From the NCBI RefSeq assembly GCF_001039355.2, contig NW_019775862.1, positions 124,422-188,421 on the forward strand: a stretch of DNA of 64,000 nucleotides. The letters run 5' to 3'. This DNA comes from Lingula anatina. Taxonomy: Eukaryota; Brachiopoda; Lingulata; Lingulida; Lingulidae. Positions 37,241 to 50,074 of this stretch are shown here, piece by piece. Under the pieces are notes generated by a model. That model was given only the letters and a program-made list of their open reading frames with translations, was not told where the DNA came from and ran no database searches. Numbering within the stretch: the first letter of the stretch is position 1; every line of letters starts with the position of its first letter. The translations under genes were made by a program, and so were the position numbers.

Positions 37241-40200
37241 TCCATTTCGTGTACTGCCCATTTCTTACTCTTATTTTTCACCTATAATTAACTTAAAAGT
37301 AAAATATTTAACTTACTGTAAACTAATTGTGTGTCATTCCGCAGTAAAATGTATTATACACACTGTTAATTACATTTATTCTTTTTCATTTGAGGTTTTT
37401 CACAGATATTCCATTGCCTTGTGATCGTTTAAACTAAGCCCCCCTAACTTATTTGACAACCACTCATAAATATGTGTAAACTAGTCATACACAATGCAGC
37501 GATGCTTAGCTGTGCAATTCTTTTCTTTAAACTAAACGCGTGACTTACAATGACTACCACTCAAGTACACAGTATCAGACGCGACACCGCTCTTGCCTAG
37601 TACGCGATGTGATAGTGACAATTCTCAGCGGGGTTGAAAAGCATTGCATCACCACTCAAAATTTGTTCACAATATGATACTGTGAAATGCGATCGGAAAC
37701 AAACCTTGAAAACGGGTAGTGTGGTCTGATCTACCGGTGAATTCAGGATCATTCGATGCCGAGTCTGGTAGTTAAGTAGGCCTGAATATGCACAATGAAA
37801 GCCTCCGAAGCTCTTTGTTAGCCAGTAATTTAAGAAGTTTTCATTTATGACAGATCCACTAATTACGCATACCCATTGACTGATTGACTGTGGCGTCTGT
37901 TCACTCTGAGAGACTCGGTTACAACTGTTTCCCTTTTTGGGTGAACAGTTATTGCAGGGGCGGATTGAGGCCGTCTTCTGTGTCTTTCAGATTTTAAAGT
38001 TCACATTGATGGGTATCTGTTTTTTTCTGTTGGAAGACCATCAAAAATGTAGGATGGATCAACAAAGATAATTTGGAATACTGTCAGAAATATCTCTGGA
38101 TCTTGCTTCTGTTTTTGATGATGTTACCTGTTGTGCATAATTAAAATTCAGTGTTGATTGACAGTGCTATTATAGGCATTTTTTATCTTTGCATCAAAAT
38201 GACAAAATGAACATTTTCTGCATTTTTATTTTCTGTTTTTGTCTGTACATTTGACAGCTTTGCTGCCTGGTTTACAATACAGGTAATTCCATTATAACAA
38301 AAGAAGATAAACCATTGATATTTCATGACAAAAGAAACATTAGTTTTAGTCATATGTAACAAAATAAAAATCAGAAACATAAGACGGTGATGTTTGAGAG
38401 GGTAATAAGTTAGCAAGAATTGAACGTTTTATACAATTTTTATTTCAATCATGCATGTAAGAGGAGTAATTTTCCACAGTAATTGTGTTGATTCCTCCAT
38501 GATGGTGATGTTTTAATGGCCGTTGGCGGAAATATTACTTGATCTATCTGAATCAGCGCAATCATTGGGATGCATTCTCTTTGCTGTATTTAAGTTTGGT
38601 ATTCTGTCAAACAAATCACCATGTATAATAAAATAATGCTATGTAGAAAACCATCACTGGTATTCTGTCGTCGTATTTTTCAAGAGCACAAATGAAAAGT
38701 TGGATATATGACAGCTTTTTTCATCAAGTATGTTGTCTGTTAGGCGCTGCTGCACACTTGAAATACGCTCTCCCTGTTGTATCAGACACTGTATTTGTTT
38801 TGATAAACGTGCAGTGTAGAACAACATAGACGATACACGATCGATAAAGCAGACTAGAGTATTTAACAGTTTTAAATTATTTGAGTTCTCTCTCGGTAAA
38901 GGGCTCTAACACGTTTAACACATCAAGATGCTGCAGTAAATATTGTGTTCTGTGGGCAGGAAATGCCAAAACTACTCGGAGCTCTCCCGATAGGCAAGAT
39001 CATCTACCAAAACGAGGGTAATCGTGGGGGTGGGGGTATACGTACTATGTATACGTAAGAATAACAAACTGGTTAAAGAATAACAAACTGGTTAAAGAGT
39101 AACAAACTGGTTAAAGAATAACAAACTGGTTAAAGAGTAACACAGAAGTGGTGAGACAGGTGCCAGAAGTAGTTCTCTTGGTCTAATCAATGTGAAGAAT
39201 TCGGGGCTATGTGACACTTGTCAGGTCCATGCACGTGCCCCATCGCATCCCTTTGTTAAAAAGAAGGCACTTTGGATCAAACTGATATCTCTATTAGTCG
39301 GCTGACGAGCGCATGACTTGACAAAATAAAGGCGTCTTGTTAATTATTTACTATGCCCCTTTTGCGCAGTCAAATTTTCGTTATCATCAAAAACGTGCAA
39401 ATATTAATGTTGGTTTTAAAAACATTAAAAACCTTCGATACTGAATACGAAACACATAAATACTAGCAAGCCTCGTTAATTACATTTATTCTTTTTCACT
39501 GTTAATTACATTTATTCTTTTTCATTTGAGGTTTTTCACAGATATTCCATTGCCTTGTGATCGTTTAAACTAAGCCCCCCTAACTTATTTGACAACCACT
39601 CATAAATATGTGTAAACTAGTCATACACAATGCAGCGATGCTTAGCTGTGCAATTCTTTTCTTTAAACTAAACGCGTGACTTACAATGACTACCACTCAA
39701 GTACACAGTATCAGACGCGACACCGCTCTTGCCTAGTACGCGATGTGATAGTGACAATTCTCAGCGGGGTTGAAAAGCATTGCATCACCACTCAAAATTT
39801 GTTCACAATATGATACTGTGAAATGCGATCGGAAACAAACCTTGAAAACGGGTAGTGTGGTCTGATCTACCGGTGAATTCAGGATCATTCGATGCCGAGT
39901 CTGGTAGTTAAGTAGGCCTGAATATGCACAATGAAAGCCTCCGAAGCTCTTTGTTAGCCAGTAATTTAAGAAGTTTTCATTTATGACAGATCCACTAATT
40001 TTGTGAATATTGACTCCTCCAGATAAAAATGAAAAAAAAAAAAGAAGAAATCATTCCTCTTTGCGACAGGCTTTTTAAAAATAGGAAAACATTAGTATAT
40101 TCTGGATGGTCCCAAGTAACATTGCCATATTTACATCTATTATGTACTAAATTCTGCACGTGTATCAGTATTTCCGACCAGTTCAGCCTCAGATTTATCT

Positions 40201-42302
40201 TGTATACACGCCAGCATATCAACACAGCATCCCAGGTACATGCAGTTGGATCTAATCCAAACAATGGCCACTTCTGAAGAAATATCTGATAATCATATCA
40301 TCAGTGTGTGTCAATTATGTATATATCAGGCATGTAGGTACGTAACCTGACATTATATTGTTAAAAACTGCAGGAAAGAGGTTGGCAGGCGACACCAGTC
40401 CGTCCTCTTCAAGACATCTGCCGTCTGTAGAACATTGCCGTTAGCTGGCGGAAAAACAATTACTTATCTAAGGTAAGTACCACTTTGCTTCTGTTCAATG
40501 GATCAGTTTCTCCTTTTTGTAATCAGGGGATTTGCATCATCACTGTTTTTCAATATATACATGTATGTCCATTAAACATTTTTTGGGTGTCTCAGACGGT
40601 TAACCTGATTACATTGACTGCGCCTTATCAAGAATCCCATTTAAGCTGAATATATTCTGCTAGTACGACAACTTCTTTTCTTAGATCTTTGTTACAGCTA
40701 GTCACTCGCAGCACCATCACACATTATCCAATATATTTAGTTTATTTTTCCTAAAAAATAAACTTTGCAACTTGTAAGGAAGCGACCATGATGTCTTACG
40801 TTTCAAAATTGCATTAAACGCTCATTTCAAATAAATATACTTTCACAATTTCGCCGTTGTTTAATCAAGGCAATAATAAAATAATGCTATGTAGAAAACC
40901 ATCACTGGTATTCTGTCGTCGTATTTTTCAAGAGCACAAATGAAAAGTTGGATATATGACAGCTTTTTTCATCAAGTATGTTGTCTGTTAGGCGCTGCTG
41001 CACACTTGAAATACGCTCTCCCTGTTGTATCAGACACTGTATTTGTTTTGATAAACGTGCAGTGTAGAACAACATAGACGATACACGATCGATAAAGCAG
41101 ACTAGAGTATTTAACAGTTTTAAATTATTTGAGTTCTCTCTCGGTAAAGGGCTCTAACACGTTTAACACATCAAGATGCTGCAGTAAATATTGTGTTCTG
41201 TGGGCAGGAAATGCCAAAACTACTCGGAGCTCTCCCGATAGGCAAGATCATCTACCAAAACGAGGGTAATCGTGGGGGTGGGGGTATACGTACTATGTAT
41301 ACGTAAGAATAACAAACTGGTTAAAGAGTAACAAACTGGTTAAAGAATAACAAACTGGTTAAAGAGTAACAAACTGGTTAAAGAATAACAAACTGGTTAA
41401 AGAGTAACACAGAAGTGGTGAGACAGGTGCCAGAAGTAGTTCTCTTGGTCTAATCAATGTGAAGAATTCGGGGCTATGTGACACTTGTCAGGTCCATGCA
41501 CGTGCCCCATCGCATCCCTTTGTTAAAAAGAAGGCACTTTGGATCAAACTGATATCTCTATTAGTCGGCTGACGAGCGCATGACTTGACAAAATAAAGGC
41601 GTCTTGTTAATTATTTACTATGACCCTTTTGCGCAGTCAAATTTTCGTTATCATCAAAAACGTGCAAATATTAATGTTGGTTTTAAAAACATTAAAAACC
41701 TTCGATACTGAATACGAAACACATAAATACTAGCAAGCCTCGCATTGTTTGCACGATTACACAAAAGCTAGATCTTTTACTTCTCTTCACCAGAATTTTA
41801 GAAATCTAGAATTTGCAAATCTATTTTTACTTTGTTTTGCTGTCTTTGCATGGACCCATCTATTGAGTATCAGTTTATTTAGACGAAAGTATTCATTATA
41901 TATAGACTTGACATTTAATATGGAATATTTATTTTCCAAATCAGTTTCATCATTTTTTTTTCTTATTTTGCTGACTGATAAATGAAAATAAGGATTTAAA
42001 TCGTTTTTTAATAACTTTTTTATTATCTATTTGATGTCATTGTGACATCAGTTCATTAATGCAATTCGCCAGAGAAGCAAACAAAAACACATTGCCTTTT
42101 CTATGTCATACGACCACCATTAAAAGAGATATTTCGGACCTTCATATTTCCAAATTATTTTCTGTTAAAGAGTTACACGGTCCACAATGGACCCTCATGT
42201 CAGTGTCTAGTCACAGTAACGGTTGCTGTTACGCCTGACCTCTACTGGCTGCTACCAGCGCTCTCAAGTGGCAAGGCATTCCTTGGGATAGGTTTTTAAA
42301 GT

Positions 42303-42880
42303 TCAATCTGGAATAACATTCCAGGCATTGGTCAAAATCTGTCCAATTCTGTCCAGTTTTATTGTAGGACATGTAGGCCATTGATTCGGCGAGTAATGAC
42401 CTACCCACATATTGTCTATGTGGTTCAAATATGGCGATTTTGATGACCAAGGTAGCTGTTCATTCCCTTGGTTCTGTAAGTAATCTCCTATTAAAAGCGC
42501 TCTGTGTGAACTGGCAATCTCACCGTGCAACTTAAAATTGTTCCTAAGTTGCCCCCTATCAAATGATAGCCAAGTGGTTCCCAGATTATTTCTTTATTTG
42601 ATCTGGTTCAGGTTTTCGTCGATGAGTACCATTGGTGTTTTGGCATCCACTCCAAATACTGACGCTGTTAATGCCCTTAATCACTTTAGACGCGGCACAC
42701 GCTTCGTCGTTGGTCTCTTCTGGATGTCTGTAAACTCTGTTTTGACTGTTGAGCGGTGCAGGTTAAATCTGACCTCAAAAAAGAAAGCCACGAGGTTTCA
42801 GTGTTCAGCCCAGAAACGATCAAGGTCCCCAATTCATTACAGAAACATACAACGATATTTTGCTGTTTACAGTGGGTTCC
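42303..42880 (-). pseudogene. Decayed Tc1/mariner-like transposase, copy 2
   Basis: Same degenerate frame as at 35823-36400, shifted by 6,480 bp, with a handful of substitutions (for example R to A in HGEIASSHRALLIGDYLQNQ) and small indels. Both share the broken catalytic block, so the decay came before the duplication. Confidence 0.8.
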
Positions 42881-43284
42881 TCGGAGGTGGTCTGATATTC
42901 TAACCTGTAAAAACCAGTTTGGTGTTCGCTAAGGGCTTTGAAAAATGCGTTTTGGTGACAATGTACCCCTCATTCTGAACGGACTGGGTGGTTTTCGTTT
43001 AGTTGCAGCAGAATATTTCGAAAGACAGTGGGTTCTGTACCCCGGTGGTAAGATTTCAGTGCATTTGGTGTGGCCTCTGTGTAGGTACAACAGTCTGGGC
43101 ATTACTCTGTAAAACTGTGCGGACAGTTTCGATTGGCGCAATTATCTGTTCGGCAATGCCTGTGTTTTTCGCGCCGTTCTGCCACAGATTAACAAATTTG
43201 TAAAGCACCGGAGAGCTCATTTTACACACTGCAAACCCGACCACTTGCATGCAAAATTCTTCTAAGCAGTATCATGTACCAGAA

Positions 43285-43440
43285 GGTCCCCCATGACAGA
43301 AAGTCCGGGACCCCTGGTTTCTGAAATAACGGGTCTCGGACTGTATCATGGTAATTAGGTATAATATGCAGGGTCCCCCGGACCCTGCATTTAACCGGAC
43401 CCTACGTTTCATGAAACACTGAATCCGCCCGTCATGCAGA
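43285..43440. repeat. Degenerate GGGTCC/GGACCC tandem repeat, copy 2
   Basis: Duplicate of the array at 36818-36960 carried along with segment S. Confidence 0.7.
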
Positions 43441-43611
43441 AAACTGTACAGGTATATCGCTCATGGTCTGAAAACCTGGGTCCTACGGTAGAACAGTAGA
43501 TATTTAGTAAAAGCGCTTTATATTCACAATCTGGGCATAATAGTATTACAATAAAGCAAACCTTTGATGCAAGTTAATATAATATAACAAAACGGCGGTG
43601 GTTTACGCAAC

Positions 43612-43710
43612 GACCTGGTGGTGTAGTGGACAGCGACAAGTACGAAGAGCTTACTATCGAATGAATGTAGCAGTCTACCAGACATCGGTTCGAGTCCCCC
43701 AATGGATTTG
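43612..43710 (+). repeat. tRNA-like SINE head, copy 2
   Basis: A-box at 43619-43630 (TGGTGTAGTGGA) and perfect B-box GGTTCGAGTCC at 43687-43697; duplicate of 37146-37240. Not foldable into a closed tRNA by eye. Confidence 0.55.
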
Positions 43711-44060
43711 CATTTCGTGTACCGCACATTTGTTACTCTTATTTTTCACCTATAATTAACTTAAAAGTAAAATATTTAACTTATTGTAAACTCATTGTGT
43801 GTCATTCCGCAGTAAAATGTTTTATACACACTGTTAATTACATTTCATTTCATTTCTTTTTCATTTGAGGTTTTTCACAGATATTCCATTGCCTTGTGAT
43901 CGTTTAAACTAGGCCCCCCTATACGCGTGACTTATTTGACTACCACTCATAAATATGTGTAAGCTAGTCATACACAATGCAGCGATGCTTAGCTGTGCAA
44001 AACGTTTCTTTTCTTTAAACTAAACGCGTGACTTACAATGACTACCACTCAAGTGTGACA

Positions 44061-45021
44061 GCAAGCGTTATACAGTGCATCAGTGTTAAGCTGTGTCAAA
44101 TATGTTTTCTTGAAACGGACGGAATTCATTTATTATTAAAGTGTCATTGAAAATATACTCATTTAATTTTGTTTTACAGTTTAAATAACTTATATTCAAA
44201 TAAAATAAATGACCTATATATAAATGGAATCAACCCAAAAGGAATGTATTTCATGGTTCTCAAGGTATAAAATGGCTTGCTGCTCGCGATGCCCTACACT
44301 GTCACCATGGATTTTCAAGCAATACGGCTTTATTTACAACATGGCATGGAAATTTGCATTCATAGGCTAAATAGAGCCAATTAAAGTTTATGAAATGCCA
44401 ACAATACAAATTTATAGTACGTGCTTAATTTTTACGGAGGGTTATCATGCTTATTTAACCTTTAGTCTTCATAGGTTAAATCTGTGTAAGCTGCTATGTC
44501 ATTTAATTGCTGTGTCGTGTGGTAAAAAATTGAACAAAGTAATATCAAGAGTTCGTCCTGATTCTTTTCAATTCGAAAATAACTATTGTAAATGTTGTGC
44601 ATATTGTATCAGTATGTAAAGTCCTTCCACTTTACAGTAATTTATTTTAATACCAGAACCGGTGTCAAGCAAAGTCAAGCAAAGTCCTACCATTCTGTCA
44701 AGCAAAGTCCTACCATTCTAGGGTCCGGCAGACCCGGTGTTTTAAAGCTGAGAGTCCGGCGGACTCCCTGTCTCGAAATAACGGATCCCGGACTCTATGT
44801 TCTGAAATACAGAGTCCCCCTAGATACTCTTTTTCAGTACGGAAAGTCCTAGGACCCTACGTTTTAATACTGACAGTCTGCATTGAGGAGAAAAAATTTA
44901 AAAAAGTATTCTTAAAACGTACAATTTGAATATGATTTTGAACATGAAGAAGAAAGATATGGAGTGAAAAACTATGAAGATTAAAGGTTAAATAAGCATT
45001 GTTAGTCGACAAACGAAAAAA
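44061..45021. other. Spacer with a third GGGTCC/GGACTC array
   Basis: No gene. At 44690-44885 a degenerate tandem array of about 32-bp units appears, each combining AGTCC/GGACTC palindromes with CTATGTTCTGAAATAC-like sequence; it matches the arrays at 36818 and 43285 in design but is more diverged. AAAGTCAAGC is repeated just before it (44668-44705). Confidence 0.6.
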
Positions 45022-45342
45022 CTAAAAAAAAAACAAAGTTCGAAAATTAAAATCTACAGTCAGGTTTGGGGCACGCTCGATTATTTCTATAAATTTAGGT
45101 CTGTAGGGTAGCACCCATTTGACATTTTCTGCCCTTGGCTGTGGCCACCGTTGTGTAATTGCGGTTTTAACTCCGAGAAATAATGTAAACGGACATTTAG
45201 TGTCATACTGGGAACTAAATGTTTCAAAAGAATGCAGTTTTCCACCATTTTCAAACAGGTCATTTACTATATTTACACCCCTGTCATTCCAAGACTTGAA
45301 ATAAATATCATTATTATCCACCATCACTTCTGAACTATTCAT
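45022..45342 (-). pseudogene. LINE ORF2 C-terminal fragment (L1/Tx1-like)
   Basis: The minus strand encodes a 106-codon piece with the pattern of the region after the reverse transcriptase in L1/Tx1-like LINE ORF2 proteins: IYFKSWNDRGVNIVNDLFE, then a G-containing linker, an SSQY block, and AITQRW. The fragment has no reverse-transcriptase core. Its upstream end stops next to the palindromic element that starts at 45350, so it is a 5'-truncated or interrupted copy. Confidence 0.7.
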
Positions 45343-45349
45343 CGTGATT

Positions 45350-45506
45350 GCGATGATCGTAGTAATAGATAGACCCCGAGTCAGCGAGGGTTATGTGACA
45401 TACACGAGTGCGAAGCACGAGTGGATGTCACATAACCCTCGCTGACGAGGGATCTATCTTATTTGGACCACGGGTCCATTAGCGGGTTATAACTACGATC
45501 ATCGCT
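45350..45506. mobile_element. Palindromic element with a perfect 22-bp inner stem
   Basis: 45380-45401 is the exact reverse complement of 45425-45446, with a 23-nt loop that itself holds CACGAGTG twice around GTGCGAAGCAC. Outer arms GCGATGATCGTAGT (45350-45363) and ACTACGATCATCGC (about 45492-45505) are also inverted. This nested-palindrome design is that of a MITE; no frame. Confidence 0.8.
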
Positions 45507-46224
45507 ATCACATAGCGCACCAGGCAAAATCGGTGTGGTGGCTTATACTCTGCAATGCGATCTGAGACACACCTTGAAAACGGGTAGTGTGGTCTGATAT
45601 ACCGGTTTATTCTGGATCCGTAGGTGCCGAGTCTGGTAGTTTGTTAGGCATGAACCGGAGGCACGAATTTCAGGATCGTGCGTCTCCTGCAATTTTTGGG
45701 TGTTGCGGAGGCCGTGGAGGTTGTAAAGGTAGAGGAAAGTCTGCCTTGCGAGTCGCAAGGGCCACATGAGATGCCCTTTCAAGCAGGGACGCTAATTGCA
45801 AGGAGCGATGGCCGTAGAAATTGTATTAATTCCCGTTTGTCTTGCTTCCTCTGTTCGTGGCACACACTCACCACTTACGAAGGGAATGCAACGCACGGCG
45901 AAAGTAGTCCCCTTTTGCGTCAGTTTTGCTTCACTCTTGCCTCACACGTTTCTGGTGGCGTACTGACGGCGTACGTCAGTTTTGCTTCCTGTTCTCTTCT
46001 TCTTTCTTCTTCCTCCTCCCTTTTTTCTACTATGTAAGCTTCTTTCTCTTGCCTTTTAGAGGCATATTAGAAACTAAATTGAGCAAAATTTTGAAAAGTT
46101 TGAAAATTGTTGTACACGTTACACAGTCGACGTTCATTGTAAAGACACGAGCGTGTGTCGTTAGCACGCCTTTTATACACCAGGCGTGGGGGTGACGCAC
46201 ATTCGACGCATTTCCGGTGTGCTA

Positions 46225-46554
46225 TCGACTTTGTTCGTTAGTTAAGAGGGCGTGCGCCTTACTCAACATGCAAAGGGCACTTGCTCCTTTATTGCTTGCG
46301 ACATGCATCTTGCGAAACGTGCATCTCTCTTGCTAACTCCGTTAGAGGGGAGCAAGTTAGGCTTGCGACCTCGCTGTTCGCAGGCTATTCGTAGAATCTT
46401 TTGAACATGTCCAACATCTTCCGTACGTGCTTACGGGCTGTCTGCGAACTCGAAATTTCGTAAGAAGGACTTGCGTGGGACGTGAAATTCTGCACAAATT
46501 TAGGAAGCAAACAGCCCGTAAGAGCCCGTACGGCCGGATGTGACCGAGGCTTAA
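46225..46554 (+). mobile_element. Short interspersed element ending GTGACCGAGGC, copy 1
   Basis: About 330 bp with TTGCTAACTCCG, GGCTATTCGTAGAATCTTTT, CTTACGGGCTGTCTGCGAAC, CCCGTAAGAGCCCGTACGG and a GTGACCGAGGCTTAA end. A second copy lies inverted at 60176-60465. GGGCTGT and related words occur in both orientations near the end. Class uncertain; non-coding. Confidence 0.75.
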
Positions 46555-46609
46555 GACAGTCGTTTCGTAAACTCATGACTCATGACTTAATCAATTTCGA
46601 AAGAAAGTC

Positions 46610-49530
46610 CATGGCCTGATGAGTCAGATTATCAGTGCCAAAACCTCGACCAGAATTGGAACCTTTAATGTACGTACACTGTATCAGTGTGTAAACTTGG
46701 CACAAGTCATCAAGGAGGCAGAGAATTATGGATTAGACATTTTGGGCATCAGTGAAATGCATTGGACCGGAAGTGGGAAAATTAACAGTGATGGCAGAAC
46801 ACTGATCTATTCGGGACAAGAAGAACACCACCAACCTGGAGTAGGAAAGAAGCTGCACAGTGTCTTCTTGGATGAGAACCCGTTAATGATAGGATCTTAA
46901 CAGCTAGATTCCAGAGTCGCCATGCAAAAGTCACCATCATCCAAGTTTATGCACCAACTGAAAACAGTAGAGAAAAAGACAAGGACAATTTCTATGAACA
47001 TCTGCAGGACACCTTCAGCAAAATCCCTAACCATGACATCAAGTTGCTGATGGGTAACATGAACGCAGAAATTGATAAAGATCAGACTGGAGTTGAACAA
47101 ACTATTGGATCACATGGTTCAGCACAAAAAAAAAAAAATGATAATGGCGAAAGACAAGAATGAACAATAGGGCCTAGGGCCATATCCAACACCTTTTTTG
47201 CGCACAAAGATATTCACAAGAAAACCTGGCGATCACCAGACGGAGTGACAAACAACGAAATTGATTACGTTTGTATCAGTCAAAGATGGAAAAAATCGAT
47301 TTTGGACGTAAGGGCATGCAGAGGTGCAGACGTGGGATCCGATCACCATCTAGTACGTGCAAGATTGAGGGTGAAACTGAAAAGTTCGACATCTCAAAAT
47401 TAAAAGACCCAGACTTTGTCAAAGCCTACCAACTACAACTTCACAACAGATTCCAAGCTTTACAAGAAACAGAAATGGGAGCTGACATTGAGGACCATTG
47501 GAATGGTTTCAAACAGGCAGTCACAGAGTCAGCAGAAGCAACCATTGGAAGAAGAAGGGGAACACAACGTGAAAAGTGGATACAGGAGTGAACCTGGGAA
47601 CTGATTAATGAAAGGAGGAAGATAAAAAACTTCAAACAACAAGCGAAGACACACCAGCAGAAAACGTTGCTGGAAACACAGTATTCAGAAATTGACCAAA
47701 GAGAGAAGAAGAGTTGCAGAGCAGACAAAAAACAATGGTTGGATAATAAAGGAGTAGAAGCAGAGGCTGCAGTTAATGTAAACGACACCAAAACCCTATA
47801 CCGAATTATCAGAGATGTAACAGGCGGAAGAAGTAACTCAAACGTACCCATCAAAGACAAACAGGGAAAGATGCTGATGACAGCTGAGGAACAGGACTCG
47901 CGATGGATGGAGCACTTCAAAGAAATTCTCAATCAGCCAGAGCCAACATCTACATTCAACTTTGCTGCTGAAACTAAAACCCCACCACTTGATGTTGACA
48001 TTGGCGAAATCACTGAAGAAGAAACAGCAAAAGCAGTCAAGGCACTTAAGAACAACAAGGCAGCTGGTATGGCTGAAATCACAGGAGAGATGCTCAGACA
48101 CGGTGGAGATAGTATGAGGGCAACACTCACTAAGCTTCTTAACAACTGTTGGTGAAGACAAAAGGTACCGAATGAATGGCATCAGGGCATGGTAGTGAAA
48201 TTGCCAAAAAAGGGTGATTTGTCAGACTGCAACAATTGGCGTGGAATCACCTTATTATCCATCCCAGGTAAAGTCCTGACTAGGATCCTCCTATAGAGGT
48301 TGAGAAATGCAGTCGACGCGAGACTCCGAGAGGAACAGGCAGGATTCAGAGCAGGAAGATCGTGTATCGAACAGATTTTCACCCTATCTTGGAACAGTGC
48401 ATAGAACATCAATACCCTCTAGCTGTGAACTTTGTTGACTTTAAAAAGGCATTTGACAGCATTCACAGACAGTCGTTGTGGCAGGTAGCAGAGTTATACG
48501 GTGTCCTAGAAAATTTTATCAGCATCTTCAAAAGCATCTACCAGAACTCAAGATGCTGTGTGAGAACAGAGACGGGAACAACAGAGTTCTTCAACATCAT
48601 GACGGGTGTCAGAGAGGGGTGCATTTTATCGCCTTTTTTATTCCTGATGGTGGTAGATTTTGTGATGAGGAAGGCTACAGAAGAAAATGGAACCGGTGTG
48701 AATTGGGTAAACGGTAGTGAACTGAATGATCTAAACTTTGCAGACGACATCACCTTGCTGGCAAAGGATGAAAATGGCCTACAACAACTAACGTCCAATC
48801 TGGAAATAGCAGCTCGCAAATTTGGATTGAGAATAAGCAGTGAAAAGACCAAAGTGATGTACGTGGGAGCTAGAAACATTACACCAATAAATGTTGGGAA
48901 CTGTTGAGGAAGTAACGCAATTCACATACCTAGGAAGCCTGATAACCAAGAATGGTGATGCTGAAATGGATGTCAAAAGCAAAGTCGGTAAAGGAGCTTC
49001 AGTGTTTAGAAGAATGAACAATATCTGGAAATCGACAACAATAAGCACACAGCTGAAGATACGCCTTTATAACGCAGTAGTACTACCAACTGTACTTTAT
49101 GCTAGCGAAACATGGAAAAGCACTGTGAAAGTGGACAAAAGATTGGATGTTTTTCATCAGAGGTGCCTACGTCGAATAATGAAGATCTCATACAGAGACC
49201 AAATCACCAATGAAGAAGTGCTTAGGAAGGCAAAGTCAAGACCATTGCATGAAACAGTCACCATTCGTCGGATAAAATTGGCAGGACACATCATTCGACT
49301 ACCAGCTGAGAGGCATGCCAAAACGGCTATGACTTGGGTACCACCGGTAGGCAAGAGCAAACCAGGTAGACCGAGGATAACCTGGAGGAGAACCTTCCAG
49401 AATGATCTGCAAAGAGGCAACATCAGGTGGGAGGAGATAGAGAGGGCCGCTGCCGACCGGACAAGTTGGTAAAAGTTTGCCGCCCAATGTCCTACTTTGG
49501 ACAGGAGGACCTAAGATCTAAGATAAGATT
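46610..49530 (+). pseudogene. RTE-like non-LTR retrotransposon, near full length but broken
   Basis: Endonuclease part: RIGTFNVRTLYQC (about 46650), LDILGISEMHWTGSG, later NEIDYVCIS and a GSDHHLV block near 47335-47350. Reverse-transcriptase part: NNWRGITLLSIPGKVL (48235), EEQAGFRAGRSC, FVDFKKAFDSIH (motif A, 48432), GVREGCILSPFLF (motif B), FADDITLL (motif C, 48740). C-terminal part 48900-49475: FTYLGS, LYASETW, FHQRCLRRIMKISYRD, GRPRITWRRTF. No RNase H is seen, and the 3' end has CTAAGATCTAAGATAAGATT, the short-repeat tail expected for RTE. Several frameshifts and stops (46898, 47588, 48153, 48294, 48905) break the frame. A D-to-N change is seen in the GNMNAEI endonuclease block. Confidence 0.88.
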
Positions 49531-49676
49531 ATTTAATCTGCAATCCCTTAGATGTTCTTGATCATTTAGATATCAGAAGATACCTACGCGACCTACATAT
49601 GGTACCTACTAGCGGGGAATAAGAGCAAAAGTAAAGAAAGACAAGATACGTTGTGCTTGAAGATACAGGGAGAGCA

Positions 49677-49704
49677 GTAATAGTAGTAGTAGTAGTAGTA
49701 GTAG
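49677..49704. repeat. (TAG)n microsatellite
   Basis: About nine TAG units. Confidence 0.95.
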
Positions 49705-49889
49705 TTTTAGTGATGTTTGTTGTGTCATCCCCTTTTTCAAGCCACAAAACATGATTATTTGTCCATACTAAGATCTTCCTGAGTGTCAGTTAGCTAAGTC
49801 AGTCAGTCAGTTGGCGAGCTCTTTTGTTTTGAAGTTGGCTACGACAAACGGTCATTTACTTATATTAATCTTATGAACGACGCACCTAC

Positions 49890-49890
<1 letters not shown>

Positions 49891-49924
<34 letters not shown>
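49891..49924. repeat. (GATA)n microsatellite
   Basis: About eight GATA units. Confidence 0.95.
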
Positions 49925-50074
49925 CTGATTGATAGATTAATATGGATAGGGATAAATGAACGAGTATATCCACAGCAGGTATAATATACAGAGGTACACG
50001 TTTTCAAGTACATATTTTAAAATAAACCTGGTACTCTGATGAAGTTATGCACTATATTTTTTTTCAGACATAGT

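Larger units (their letters stand above)
31570..44060. repeat. Nested segmental duplication block
   Basis: Almost the whole span is built from a few segments present two to four times. P: 31570-32325, 38275-39024, part at 40874-41271. Q: 32461-33340 and 40001-40867. R (minisatellite plus flank): 33650-34112, 34808-35270, 39028-39475, 41275-41742. R-tail: 34112-34400, 35270-35552, 41742-42040. S (Tc1-like): 35552-37360 and 42040-43830. T: 37365-37860, 39476-40000, a broken copy at 43830-44060, and a fragment at 45541-45650. Copies differ by scattered substitutions and small indels, so they are not assembly duplicates. Order in the first half is P-Q-R-R-S-T and in the second P-R-T-Q-P-R-S-T. 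No intact gene is present. Confidence 0.85.

Noticed and set aside
33714-41410. CRISPR-like array from the regular 19-bp repeats
   Set aside because: The units are contiguous with no unique spacers, and the host is a eukaryote; it is a minisatellite.
43612-43710. Functional tRNA gene
   Set aside because: A- and B-boxes are good, but the spacing is too long and no acceptor stem closes; the copy at 37146 has a degraded B-box.
47441-48182. Minus-strand open frames of 114-163 codons
   Set aside because: They are antisense shadows of the RTE-like reverse-transcriptase gene.
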